From CAZYVU01 sp964651435 (GTDB lineage Bacteria; Desulfobacterota; Syntrophorhabdia; Syntrophorhabdales; CAYQXL01): a stretch of 35,984 nucleotides of DNA. Each line of letters begins with the position of its first letter. The stretch's first letter is position 1. The stretch covers positions 1-35,984 of the forward strand of contig CAZYVU010000033.1 in assembly GCA_964651435.1 (NCBI GenBank), in the 5' to 3' direction. This document shows, one piece after another, positions 14,672 through 23,146 of the stretch. A model generated the notes under the pieces. That model was not told the DNA's origin, ran no database searches, and saw only the letters and a list, made by a program, of their open reading frames with translations. The translations under genes were made by a program, and so were the position numbers.

Positions 14672-15535
14672 ATGGGATTCTTTAGAAAAAGGGATAAAGA
14701 GCAGAAACCTCACAAAGAAATAGATATACAAAAAGAGCTTAAGCATTCGGACAAGGACGAAGCGCTCTGGATTAAGTGCAGCTCTTGCCAGGAGTTGCTT
14801 TACAGGCGGGAAGTGGAGCGCAACAGACAGGTCTGCCCCAAGTGCTTCTACCACTTTCCCATAACCGTCGAGAGAAGGGTTGCCCTCACCTTCGACAAAG
14901 GGACATTCAAGGAGCTCTACGCCAATATTTCACCCGTTGATTTTCTGAAGTTCAAGGATACGAAGCCCTACAAGACCCGGCTCAGCGAAACGAAAGAGGC
15001 AACGAAGCGCAACGATGCCGTGGTCTGTGGAACAGGCAAGATAGACGGCATAGAGGCCTGCGCCGCCATCTTCGATTTTACGTTCATGGGCGGCAGCCTG
15101 GGCTCCGTTGTGGGTGAAAAAATCACCCGTATAATGGAGCTTGGCGTCGAGGCGAGGCGGCCCGTCATCCTCTTCTGCTCATCGGGCGGCGCACGGATGC
15201 AGGAGGGCATTCTCTCCCTCATGCAGATGTCAAAGGTCTCCGGCGCCATCCACGGGCTCAAGTCACGGGGCATTCCTTACATTACCGTTCTTACCGACCC
15301 CACGCTTGGAGGCGTGACGGCAAGCATGGCCATGCTTGGCGATATCATCATAGCCGAGCCCAGGGCCATGATAGGCTTTGCGGGGCCCAGGGTCATTAAG
15401 GAGACGATCAAGGCCGAACTCCCCACGGGTTTTCAGCGCGCCGAGTACCTGCTGGAACACGGCATGATAGACATGATCGCGTCGCGAAGCGACCTGAAAC
15501 AGCGCCTCCACACCATTCTGTCCCTCGTGATATGA
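14672..15535 (+). CDS. accD: acetyl-CoA carboxylase carboxyltransferase subunit beta
   Basis: A 287-aa beta subunit of the acetyl-CoA carboxyltransferase that, with AccA, makes malonyl-CoA for fatty-acid synthesis. The N-terminal zinc ribbon is visible (WIKCSSCQELLY... and CPKCFYHFPI). The crotonase-fold core shows GGSLGSVVGEK, SSGGARMQEG and LTDPTLGGVTASMAMLGD, and the C-terminus has the usual RAEYLLEHGMID. ATG 14672 is chosen because the following MGFFRKRDK is the usual family start and GAGAG lies nearby; the frame is open to 14612. It overlaps folC by an ATGA junction, so the two are coupled, as in many proteobacteria. Confidence 0.96.
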   Translation: MGFFRKRDKEQKPHKEIDIQKELKHSDKDEALWIKCSSCQELLYRREVERNRQVCPKCFYHFPITVERRVALTFDKGTFKELYANISPVDFLKFKDTKPYKTRLSETKEATKRNDAVVCGTGKIDGIEACAAIFDFTFMGGSLGSVVGEKITRIMELGVEARRPVILFCSSGGARMQEGILSLMQMSKVSGAIHGLKSRGIPYITVLTDPTLGGVTASMAMLGDIIIAEPRAMIGFAGPRVIKETIKAELPTGFQRAEYLLEHGMIDMIASRSDLKQRLHTILSLVI

Positions 15536-16797
15536 GGGCATATGACGAGGCACTTCGGTATCTTTTCAGCCTGGAGCGTTTTGGAACCGTCTTTGGACTT
15601 GAGAATATACGGTGGATCTTAGGGCTCCTCGACAACCCCGAGCGGTCCTTTCCCGTTATACACGTGGCGGGGACGAACGGGAAAGGCTCCGTGTCTGCGA
15701 TGATAAGCGCCATTATCAGGGAGTCGGGCTATTCCGTAGGAATGTACACCTCTCCTCATCTCATCTCCTTCAGAGAGAGGATGGCCGTCAATGGTGAAGC
15801 AGCCTCCGAAGAGGACGTGGCGGCAATGACGGACAGGGTTCGCACCGCCGTCGAGACAGCCGACAAAGGGCATTTTTTCACATACTTCGATTTTGCGACG
15901 GCCATGGCCTTCCAGCATTTCAAAGAGGCGAAGGTGGATGTAGCGGTGGCAGAGGTGGGCATGGGAGGCAGGTTGGATTCAACGAATGTGGTCCATCCGG
16001 TTGCCACGGTGATTGTCAACGTGAGCACAGATCATACAGACTACCTTGGCAGCGGCATAGCCGCCATAGCCGCCGAGAAAGCCGGTATAGTCAAGCATGG
16101 GGTGCCGGTGGTGACGGCCGCCCGCGGGGAAGCCCTGGACGTGATAGAGGCGCGGGCGGAAACACTTCAAAGCCCCCTCTATGCGCTGGACAGAGAGTTC
16201 CGTTTCGAAAAGACGGCAACCCGGAAGATGTCCTACGACGGACCCCGCTTTCACATACCGGAGCTTTTCGTGAGCCTTGCGGGAGACCACCAGCTCGCGA
16301 ACGCGGCCGTTGCCCTTTGCGCGGTCGAGGTGCTTCCCGAAGCCGTATTGAGCATCCCCCCGAAATCAGCGTTTTCGGGGCTCGCAAAGGTCACCTGGCC
16401 CGGCAGGCTCGAAATGGCGGCGACAAGGCCCCCCATTCTTTTCGACGGGGCGCACAACGTAGAAGGCGTTCGGTCACTCCGGCAGTACCTGGAAACCTAC
16501 GAGGGAGCGAGGCGCACCATACTTGTATTCGGGTCTATGAAGGACAAAGACTACGCCGCTATGATCAGAGAGATCGCGCCGCAGGTAGACCGGTTCATCT
16601 TCACGGCACCTGACATGGATCGGGCGGCAACACCGGAGCTTCTGGCATCCTTCGCCGACGGCGCATCCGTCGCCCCGACCGTGCCGGAGGCCCTGCGACT
16701 GGCCAAATCGATGGCATCCGCTGACGATCTCATCGTCATAGCCGGCTCCTTGTTCCTCGTGGGCGAGGCCAAGAGGTATATCGATGAGATTTTTTAG
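15532..16797 (+). CDS. folC: bifunctional folylpolyglutamate synthase/dihydrofolate synthase
   Basis: A 421-aa Mur-ligase-family enzyme that adds glutamate to dihydropteroate and to folates, using ATP. The P-loop is in VAGTNGKGSVSAM (about residues 44-56); YTSPHLISFRER, VAEVGMGGRLDSTNV and DHTDYLG follow in the expected order, and the C-terminal domain carries FDGAHNVEG. Length is standard. The start overlaps the accD stop (ATGA) and its end overlaps the lptD start by 14 bases, making accD-folC-lptD a contiguous coupled unit. Confidence 0.95.
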   Translation: MRAYDEALRYLFSLERFGTVFGLENIRWILGLLDNPERSFPVIHVAGTNGKGSVSAMISAIIRESGYSVGMYTSPHLISFRERMAVNGEAASEEDVAAMTDRVRTAVETADKGHFFTYFDFATAMAFQHFKEAKVDVAVAEVGMGGRLDSTNVVHPVATVIVNVSTDHTDYLGSGIAAIAAEKAGIVKHGVPVVTAARGEALDVIEARAETLQSPLYALDREFRFEKTATRKMSYDGPRFHIPELFVSLAGDHQLANAAVALCAVEVLPEAVLSIPPKSAFSGLAKVTWPGRLEMAATRPPILFDGAHNVEGVRSLRQYLETYEGARRTILVFGSMKDKDYAAMIREIAPQVDRFIFTAPDMDRAATPELLASFADGASVAPTVPEALRLAKSMASADDLIVIAGSLFLVGEAKRYIDEIF

Positions 16798-18901
16798 CGT
16801 TGCCCTGTGCATCCTTTTAACCGCTCTGGCCTCTCCGGCGCCGGCGAAAGTGCCGGTCTTGCCCACGGCCGTCAAAAACCCCGTGGACATTGCCGCCCTC
16901 TCCCTGGAATACGACAGAGACCAGGGCACATATAAGGGCCAGGGGGGCGTCGAGCTCAAAGAGGGGCTGAGGCTCCTGCAGGCCGATTCGGTCGTCTACG
17001 ACGAGGTCAAAGGCCAGGTCTTCGCCGAGGGGAGGGTGGTCTTCAAGGACGGCGACGACATGGTGGAATGCGAGAAACTGCAGCTCAACCTCGCTACAAA
17101 GACCGGCATCATCGAACAGGGAAGGATTTACATAAAACAGGGAGAGTTCTACATTTCCGGTCAGAAGATTGAGAAGGCGGGCGATGAGGTCTATCTCATC
17201 GAGAAGGGCGAATTGACGACCTGCGGATGGGAAGATCCGGCCTGGAAGTTCTCCGCCAAGAACGTTGAAGTGACCGTGGAAGGATACGCAAAAACGACGG
17301 ACGCAAATTTCTACATAGCGGGCAAGAAGGCCTTTTACCTGCCTTGGGGCATGTTCCCGGTAAAGACAGAGCGCCAATCAGGCCTCCTCATCCCTCAGAT
17401 ACTCACCTCCAGCAGAGACGGATTCGTCTTCAGAGACGCCTATTTCTGGGCAATAGCAAAGGACAAGGATGCCACCTTTTACCTCGACTACATCTGGGAC
17501 AGGGGGCCGAAGATCGGGGCCGACTTCCGCTACGCGCTGAAGGATGACCTAAAGGGCATCCTTTACGGCTCCATCATCAACGACGATTCTTACGGGGGCG
17601 TCAGGGGCCAGATACGGGCCCTTCACGAGCAGCAACTCAAGTATGACGTTTCACTGAAGGCAAACATAAACTACGTCTCCGACTATAACTATCTCAGGGA
17701 TTTTGCATACCTGAAAGAGTTTACGCTGTCGAAGGAGTTCAGCCTGGCGTCGGTAGAACCAGGCACAAGCTTCGTGGAAAAGAGCGAGAACCTCATCAAA
17801 TCGAATGTCTTTGCCGAGAAGCCCCTCCCCTCGTCACTCCTTACCGCCGAGGCGGCTTACTTCAAGACACTCTTGCAGTCGAGCAACAAGGAGACCTTGC
17901 AGTACCTACCCTACCTGACCTTTTTTACCGAATACCTGCCTATGGCCCAAGGCAAGCTGTTCACGGATTTGCCGGCAAGCTTTGTCAATTTCTACCGCAC
18001 CGAGGGCGAGAGCTTTTCCCGCTTCCGGTTCGAACCTTCGCTAAGGTTGCCCTATGCAAAGAACGGCATGAACTTCCTCTTTTCCGGAAGCATGATGGAA
18101 ACCGCTTACTTTCCCTACGGAGATTCGGCAACAGAAAATACAACCGAACATCGTGAAATATTCAAATTCTTCGCCGATGCGAACACACAGTTGATGCGAA
18201 CCTACCGGCTCGAGGTTCCCCGCTTCGATGAGCTTCAGAGTGTCATAAAGCCGAGCCTGAAGTACAGCTATATCTCCAACTCGTCATTCCGTGACATTCC
18301 CGTTCTTTACCCCTACGATCCCTACCATCTGGCCGATAGGACCTATGAGACGAACGCCCTCACCTATGCAATCCAACACTACCTCAACACAACAACCTCC
18401 GAGGGCTTCCGGGAGGTATCACTCTTTGAGATCGCGCAGACCTACGGCCTGGCGAGCGATCTCAATCCTTCAAACCTCTATCAGGGCTTCGGCAACCGTT
18501 TTTCCGACGTCAGCATGCGCCTCACATTCTTCCTCCGCGACTATATCTCTCTTATAAATCAGACCTCTTTCAACACGTACGGGGACGGGGTCACATCGGC
18601 AAGGACAACGCTTTACTACGAGCAGCCGAAACTGTTCTACTTCAACGTCGCCCACAACTACACGCAGGGGCTGAGCGACCAGGTCCTCTTCGACGGCGGC
18701 CTTAGCGTGAAGGATTTCGATTTTAGATACTTCTTCCAGTACTCTTTCAGGGACTCGATGTACCTGAACACCATGTACCAGCTCGTCTACCACCCCAAGT
18801 GCTGGTCCATTGCCCTCGGGCTCGTTCAGAGCAGGAACCCGGATGACACCACGATTCGCCTCTCTGTCGATCTTGCAGGCATATCGAGCTCGAAGTACTG
18901 A
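16784..18901 (+). CDS. lptD: LPS-assembly protein LptD
   Basis: A 705-aa outer-membrane protein that inserts lipopolysaccharide into the outer leaflet with LptE. A signal peptide (about 1-21, LLTALASPAPA then K) is followed by an OstA/LptA-like periplasmic jellyroll (about 35-200) and a large C-terminal beta-barrel with alternating aromatic strands. E. coli LptD needs at least one of two disulfides joining N-domain and barrel. Here the mature protein has few cysteines: C96, C147 (ELTTCGWEDP) and C673 near the C-terminus (HPKCWSIAL), so a single C147-C673 bond is the likely counterpart. Shorter than E. coli LptD (about 780), within the range of deltaproteobacterial forms. Overlaps folC. Confidence 0.92.
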   Translation: MRFFSVALCILLTALASPAPAKVPVLPTAVKNPVDIAALSLEYDRDQGTYKGQGGVELKEGLRLLQADSVVYDEVKGQVFAEGRVVFKDGDDMVECEKLQLNLATKTGIIEQGRIYIKQGEFYISGQKIEKAGDEVYLIEKGELTTCGWEDPAWKFSAKNVEVTVEGYAKTTDANFYIAGKKAFYLPWGMFPVKTERQSGLLIPQILTSSRDGFVFRDAYFWAIAKDKDATFYLDYIWDRGPKIGADFRYALKDDLKGILYGSIINDDSYGGVRGQIRALHEQQLKYDVSLKANINYVSDYNYLRDFAYLKEFTLSKEFSLASVEPGTSFVEKSENLIKSNVFAEKPLPSSLLTAEAAYFKTLLQSSNKETLQYLPYLTFFTEYLPMAQGKLFTDLPASFVNFYRTEGESFSRFRFEPSLRLPYAKNGMNFLFSGSMMETAYFPYGDSATENTTEHREIFKFFADANTQLMRTYRLEVPRFDELQSVIKPSLKYSYISNSSFRDIPVLYPYDPYHLADRTYETNALTYAIQHYLNTTTSEGFREVSLFEIAQTYGLASDLNPSNLYQGFGNRFSDVSMRLTFFLRDYISLINQTSFNTYGDGVTSARTTLYYEQPKLFYFNVAHNYTQGLSDQVLFDGGLSVKDFDFRYFFQYSFRDSMYLNTMYQLVYHPKCWSIALGLVQSRNPDDTTIRLSVDLAGISSSKY

Positions 18902-18939
18902 GTGTAGGTAGGGGAACGTTTTTGACGAAGGGAGCTCAT

Positions 18940-19395
18940 ATGATAGAAGGTGTAATGGTAAAAGCGTTGCGGCTCATCCCCGACGAAAGGGGAAGGGTCA
19001 TGGAGATAATGCGGAACGATGATGAGTGCTTTGAGCGGTTCGGCCAGGTCTATATGACGACGACCTATCCGGGCGTGGTAAAGGCATGGCACTTCCACAA
19101 GAAACAGGACGATTTTATCGCTTGCGTGAAGGGCATGCTCAAGCTCGTCCTCTTCGACGACCGCGAGGGCTCACCAACGCGGGGGGAAGTGAACGAGTTT
19201 TTCATAGGCGATTTCAACCCGGCCCTGGTCAAAGTGCCCATGAGGGTCTATCACGGCTGGAAGTGCGTCAGCGAGACGGAGGCAGTTGTCGTCAACACGC
19301 CCACGGAAGCTTACAACAGGCAGGATCCCGACGAGTACCGGCTTCATCCGCACGTCAATAATATACCGTACAGGTGGGAACGAAAAGATGGCTAA
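18940..19395 (+). CDS. rfbC: dTDP-4-dehydrorhamnose 3,5-epimerase family protein
   Basis: A 151-aa cupin-fold sugar-nucleotide epimerase of the RfbC/RmlC family. It has the expected DERG near the N-terminus, QVYMTTTYPGVVKAWHFHKK (36-55) with the likely catalytic His51, VKGMLKLVLFDDREGSPT, and VYHGWKCVSE where canonical enzymes have AHGF. It is shorter than typical RmlC (about 180 aa) and has AWHFH for the usual GLHYQ, so it could be a 3-epimerase or isomerase variant; a role in making a deoxysugar is likely. ATG 18940 has AAGGGAG six bases before it. It overlaps the rfbB gene by eight bases. Confidence 0.8.
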   Translation: MIEGVMVKALRLIPDERGRVMEIMRNDDECFERFGQVYMTTTYPGVVKAWHFHKKQDDFIACVKGMLKLVLFDDREGSPTRGEVNEFFIGDFNPALVKVPMRVYHGWKCVSETEAVVVNTPTEAYNRQDPDEYRLHPHVNNIPYRWERKDG

Positions 19396-20401
19396 CTCGC
19401 ATATACTCGTCACAGGCGGCTGCGGCTTCATAGGAAGTAATTTCATTCGATACATGCTCGAACGGCATCCATACCACGTCATCAACTTCGACAAGCTTAC
19501 CTACGCAGGAAACCTCGAGAACCTTAGGGACGTGGAAAAGGAACCCCGGTACAGCTTCGTAAAAGGCGATATCGCAGAAAAAGGCGACGTGGAGAAGGTC
19601 TTCGAGCGCCCCATCGAGATGGTTGTCAACTTTGCCGCCGAGTCGCACGTCGACCGGAGCATTCTTGAACCGGACGCCTTCATCAGAACGAATATTACGG
19701 GCACATTCAACCTTCTGGAGGCGGCCCGGGCAAAGGGGGTGTCAAGGTTCCTCCAAATCTCTACAGACGAGGTCTATGGCTCCCTGGGCGCCGAGGGCAA
19801 GTTTGTGGAGTCGACGCCCCTATCCCCCAACAGCCCCTACTCCGCTTCGAAGACGTCGGCCGACCTTCTTGCCATGGCGTACCACAAGACCTTCGGCATG
19901 CCCGTCCTCATCACCCGCTGCTCCAACAACTACGGCCCCTACCAGTTTCCGGAAAAACTGATACCGCTCATGATCACCAACGCCCTGCACGACATGGAGC
20001 TGCCCGTTTACGGCGATGGCATGAACGTTCGCGACTGGATTCACGTGGCTGATCACTGCGAAGCCATAAGCACAGTCTTGCACCGGGGATTGGAGGGCTC
20101 AATCTACAATGTGGGCGGCGAAAACGAGTGGCCGAACGTGGCCATCGTAAAGCTCGTGCTAAAGATTCTCGGAAAGCCTGAAAGCCTTATCCGGTACGTG
20201 AAGGACCGTCCGGGTCACGACAGGCGCTATGCCATAGACCCGACGAAGATACGGCAGGAGTTAGGCTTCTCTCCCCGGATCAGTTTTGAACAGGGCATGG
20301 AAGAGACGGTTCGCTGGTATGTTGATAATCGGCCGTGGTGGGATCGCATTAGGAGCGGAGAGTACCTGAAGTACTATGACCGTTGGTACGGTAATCGGTA
20401 A
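19388..20401 (+). CDS. rfbB: dTDP-glucose 4,6-dehydratase
   Basis: A 337-aa extended SDR enzyme converting dTDP-glucose to dTDP-4-keto-6-deoxyglucose, the precursor for L-rhamnose and other deoxysugars of O-antigen. The NAD loop is GGCGFIG (10-16); the family active-site triad TDE is at 126-128 (STDEVYG), and the YxxxK pair is Y151 and K155 (YSASK). NNYGPYQFPEKLIPLMI and the C-terminal PGHDRRYAID are characteristic of RfbB. The ATG at 19388 lies inside the end of rfbC, so translation is coupled. rfbA and rfbD are not in the window and must be elsewhere if rhamnose is made. Confidence 0.94.
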   Translation: MANSHILVTGGCGFIGSNFIRYMLERHPYHVINFDKLTYAGNLENLRDVEKEPRYSFVKGDIAEKGDVEKVFERPIEMVVNFAAESHVDRSILEPDAFIRTNITGTFNLLEAARAKGVSRFLQISTDEVYGSLGAEGKFVESTPLSPNSPYSASKTSADLLAMAYHKTFGMPVLITRCSNNYGPYQFPEKLIPLMITNALHDMELPVYGDGMNVRDWIHVADHCEAISTVLHRGLEGSIYNVGGENEWPNVAIVKLVLKILGKPESLIRYVKDRPGHDRRYAIDPTKIRQELGFSPRISFEQGMEETVRWYVDNRPWWDRIRSGEYLKYYDRWYGNR

Positions 20402-20455
20402 CGGCGGGGCCGTGCCCGCGGAGAACAGAAGGCCTCTTTTCGCTTCTTAAAGGCC

Positions 20456-21163
20456 ATGCGGATCATATTCTTTTCCGATACGCACCTCCACCGAGATGAC
20501 GCCCCGAAGACGGCTTACGTTAGAGATTTTGTTCATTCCGTTTGCCGTAGCGCCGACGCCGTAGCTATTCTCGGCGACCTTTTCGAGTTTTTCTTCGGAT
20601 ACAGGAATTATGTTTATGCCTGGTATCGCCCTGTCATCGATTCTCTCAGCGAACTGGTGGCCCAGGGAAAACGGGTCTACTTCATTGAGGGCAATCACGA
20701 GTACAACATGAAGGGCATAGAGGAGGCGACCGGTATCCTCTGCGCCCGGGAGCTGTCGCTGGACATCGAGGGGAAAAAAACATACCTCTGCCATGGAGAC
20801 ACCCTCGTAAGCCCCCTGCTGCCCTCCCTCATCAAGTCGCCGCCCATTCTTTTTCTTATGGACCGCTTGGGGCCATCCCTTACGTGGCAGATAGCTATGC
20901 TTTTCCGTATCGTCCTCTCGCGAAAAACGAAGCCATACAACGCCAGGGCCAAGAGGGCCCTGCGGGAGCAGGCAAAACAGAGATTCTCCCAGGAATACGA
21001 TGTGGTCATCTTCGGCCACTCCCACGTACCGGACCGGATCACCTACGGCAGCGGACCGACGAGCCGGATCTACCTGAACACGGGGGACCTGAGCCAGTAC
21101 GGGAGCTACGTAGAGTACAGCAGCACCGCAGGATTCCGGCTTCGCACCTTCCGGCCACGATAG
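20456..21163 (+). CDS. calcineurin-like phosphoesterase, LpxH-like
   Basis: A 235-aa metallophosphoesterase with all five motifs: SDTHL (D8, H10), GDLFE (D41), GNHE (N80, H81), CHGD (H113) and GHSHVP (H188, H190). GDLFE plus the helical insertion (about 120-175) resembles UDP-2,3-diacylglucosamine hydrolase (LpxH/LpxH2), the lipid A step; GNHE instead of the GNRD of classical LpxH argues for LpxH2 or a relative. Its position after lptD-rfbC-rfbB supports an envelope role (inference). Only AAAGG at short spacing is seen as ribosome binding site; the 54-base gap from rfbB shows no clear terminator. Confidence 0.78.
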   Translation: MRIIFFSDTHLHRDDAPKTAYVRDFVHSVCRSADAVAILGDLFEFFFGYRNYVYAWYRPVIDSLSELVAQGKRVYFIEGNHEYNMKGIEEATGILCARELSLDIEGKKTYLCHGDTLVSPLLPSLIKSPPILFLMDRLGPSLTWQIAMLFRIVLSRKTKPYNARAKRALREQAKQRFSQEYDVVIFGHSHVPDRITYGSGPTSRIYLNTGDLSQYGSYVEYSSTAGFRLRTFRPR

Positions 21164-21232
21164 CGCCGCCGTCCCCGCCCAACAGCCCTGAGAGGCCGAC
21201 GAAGGGCTTTGCCCACGTTGAATGACGGGTAA

Positions 21233-22039
21233 ATGATGTGCTATAAGAATGACGTGTTTGTCGATTCCCACTGCCACCTGGAACTGGAATCTTTTGACGG
21301 CGACCGAGGGGACGTCATTGCCCGCGCCTTGGACCGCGGTATCGCGTATATGCTTACGGTAGCGACGGAACGGCGGTATTTCGAACGGGCCCTCAGCCTC
21401 GCCGATGATTACGAGCAGGTCTATGCCTCGCTGGGTGTTCATCCTCACAATGCCGAGGAGCTGACGGGTCCCGTTGTGGCCGCAATGAAATCCTCTTTTC
21501 GCCATAGAAAGGTGGTGGCATGCGGCGAAATAGGCCTCGACTTCTACCGCAATTATGCGCCAAGAGAGGCTCAGATGCGGGCCTTCATAGAGCAGATCGA
21601 GCTTGCCCGGGAGCACCGGTTGCCCATTGTCGTCCATTCACGAGACGCCAGGGAGGATACGCTCGAGATCCTCGAGAGGCACTACAGACCGCAACCGCCG
21701 GGGATCATGCATTGCTATTCATATGATGTGGCCACTGCCCGACGACTCCTCGACATGGGGTTCTACATCTCTATTCCGGGAACCATAACGTACCGGAACA
21801 ATCAGGACCTTGAGCAAGTCGTACGGTATGCGCCCGAGGACCGCCTTCTCTCGGAGACCGATGCACCCTTCCTGACGCCTAACCCCAACCGCGGCAAGAG
21901 GAACGAGCCTTCCTACGTAACCCTCACCGTTCGCAAAATGGCGCAGGTCAGAAGCAGGGCCGTCGACGACATCGCCGAGGCGACGGTCGCCAATTTTCGA
22001 AGGGCTTTTCTGTTGGACAAGGAGGACAAGCCATCGTGA
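21233..22039 (+). CDS. TatD family metal-dependent hydrolase (DNase)
   Basis: A 268-aa TIM-barrel amidohydrolase of the TatD/YcfH family, 3'-5' exonucleases active on single-stranded DNA. Metal ligands are visible: FVDSHCHLE near the N-terminus, GEIGLDFYRNY, VVHSRDA, MHCYS and SETDAPFL in the order and spacing of the family. Two ATG codons start the frame (21233, 21236); either could be used. Its TGA overlaps the GTG of the next gene (GTGA), so the two are coupled. Confidence 0.92.
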   Translation: MMCYKNDVFVDSHCHLELESFDGDRGDVIARALDRGIAYMLTVATERRYFERALSLADDYEQVYASLGVHPHNAEELTGPVVAAMKSSFRHRKVVACGEIGLDFYRNYAPREAQMRAFIEQIELAREHRLPIVVHSRDAREDTLEILERHYRPQPPGIMHCYSYDVATARRLLDMGFYISIPGTITYRNNQDLEQVVRYAPEDRLLSETDAPFLTPNPNRGKRNEPSYVTLTVRKMAQVRSRAVDDIAEATVANFRRAFLLDKEDKPS

Positions 22040-22602
22040 GACCTGCCGTTGTCATCGTTGACATGCTGGAAGACAACTATGCGTACGAAAGAACGGGGCG
22101 ACGCGAAGAAGAAAAGATTATCCCCGCAACGCGGACACTCCTCGAAAAATGCAGGGGCCTGTCCATTCCCGTTATCTTCGCCTGCGACAGCTTCCTGGAA
22201 AGGGATTTCATTTTTGAAGGCAGAATGAAGCCGCATTCGATTCGGGGCACGCCGGGCTCAAAGCCCCTCAAGGAGCTGGAACCGCAAGATGGCGACATCA
22301 TTCTGGAGAAACGGCGATTCAGCGCCTTCTTCAAAACGGACCTGGACCAGACCTTGCGAACGTTGGGAGTCGACACCGTTGCCGTGGGCGGAATCAATAC
22401 GCATTTTTGCGTCCTCGCCACCGCATTCGATGCCGTATGCAACGATTTTCATACGATCATTCTTGAGGACGTCAGCGCGGCATTCAAGAAGGAGATCCAC
22501 AACAACTTTGTCGATGCATACAGGAACTCGGCCATATTCCCTATTCTCCGCGTCATGACATCCCAAGAGTTTATTCGCGCTGCCGGGAGCAAAACTGCAT
22601 GA
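22036..22602 (+). CDS. isochorismatase-fold cysteine hydrolase
   Basis: A 188-aa member of the isochorismatase/nicotinamidase superfamily. The catalytic triad is present: D9 (VDM), K92 (LEKRRFSAF) and C125 (NTHFCVLAT), with the preceding GGI(N)T loop. D51 and H67 match two of the metal ligands of nicotinamidases, but the DxH second ligand is DSF, so nicotinamidase activity is not assured. Substrate is therefore open: an amide such as nicotinamide, or another small amide. GTG start overlapping tatD; the next gene starts 13 bases downstream. Confidence 0.85.
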   Translation: MRPAVVIVDMLEDNYAYERTGRREEEKIIPATRTLLEKCRGLSIPVIFACDSFLERDFIFEGRMKPHSIRGTPGSKPLKELEPQDGDIILEKRRFSAFFKTDLDQTLRTLGVDTVAVGGINTHFCVLATAFDAVCNDFHTIILEDVSAAFKKEIHNNFVDAYRNSAIFPILRVMTSQEFIRAAGSKTA

Positions 22603-22615
22603 CGACGAAAATCCA

Positions 22616-23146
22616 GTGACACTGACACCGAACACTAAGGCGCGGATCGCCCTGCTGGCGGCGCTTCTTTGCGTGCTCGGAGCCGTCCTCTGGCTTTTCA
22701 GAAAGGAGTGGTTCCCCGAGGCACCTCAGCCGCGCCAGGAGATCCAAAAGGATCTGCTTACCGTTTTCGTTCCTGCTCCGACGGGAAGACTGGAGAAGAG
22801 GGCCATCGAAACGGCCAAGAACCTGTCTGACGCGCAGAAGACGCAGGAGACCCTGAGGGAGCTTGTGCGGCAGGGCGTGCTTGCCGACAAGACGGCCCTG
22901 CTCGACCTCATTGCAGGGGCGGACGGCACGGTTTACGTCAGCCTGTCGCGGGAAATCCTTGAGAGGACAGTCCCCCCCATGGAGGAGGCAGCCATGGTTT
23001 ATGCCATAGTCAACTCTCTTCTTTCGAATTTGAGGGACGCCAGAAGGATTCACCTGCTTATCGATGGAAAAGCCGTTTACACACTGCACGGCACGGTGTA
23101 TACCTATGACGCGCTGGAGTTTAACAAAGACCTACTGGAGGAATAA
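22616..23146 (+). CDS. GerMN domain protein, membrane anchored
   Basis: A 176-aa protein with a single N-terminal membrane helix (about residues 10-28) and a basic flank, followed by a predicted periplasmic domain. The C-terminal half contains the GerMN signature: DGTVYVSLSREIL, then AMVYAIVNSLLSN, and IHLLIDGKAVYTLHGTVYT. GerMN domains occur in sporulation protein GerM and in many cell-envelope proteins outside Firmicutes; the molecular role is not known. GTG 22616 is the first start in frame and lacks a good Shine-Dalgarno. It directly abuts serS (stop TAA then ATG), and GGAGGA at its 3' end serves as the serS ribosome binding site. Confidence 0.82.
   Translation: MTLTPNTKARIALLAALLCVLGAVLWLFRKEWFPEAPQPRQEIQKDLLTVFVPAPTGRLEKRAIETAKNLSDAQKTQETLRELVRQGVLADKTALLDLIAGADGTVYVSLSREILERTVPPMEEAAMVYAIVNSLLSNLRDARRIHLLIDGKAVYTLHGTVYTYDALEFNKDLLEE

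Noticed and set aside
21182..21208. AGCCCT...AGGGCTTT hairpin between the LpxH-like gene and tatD
   Set aside because: Short stem, long loop and only three T after it; too weak to call a terminator.
20447..21637. Open frame of 396 codons opposite the LpxH-like and tatD genes
   Set aside because: Both plus-strand genes have complete catalytic motifs across this interval; the opposite frame has none.
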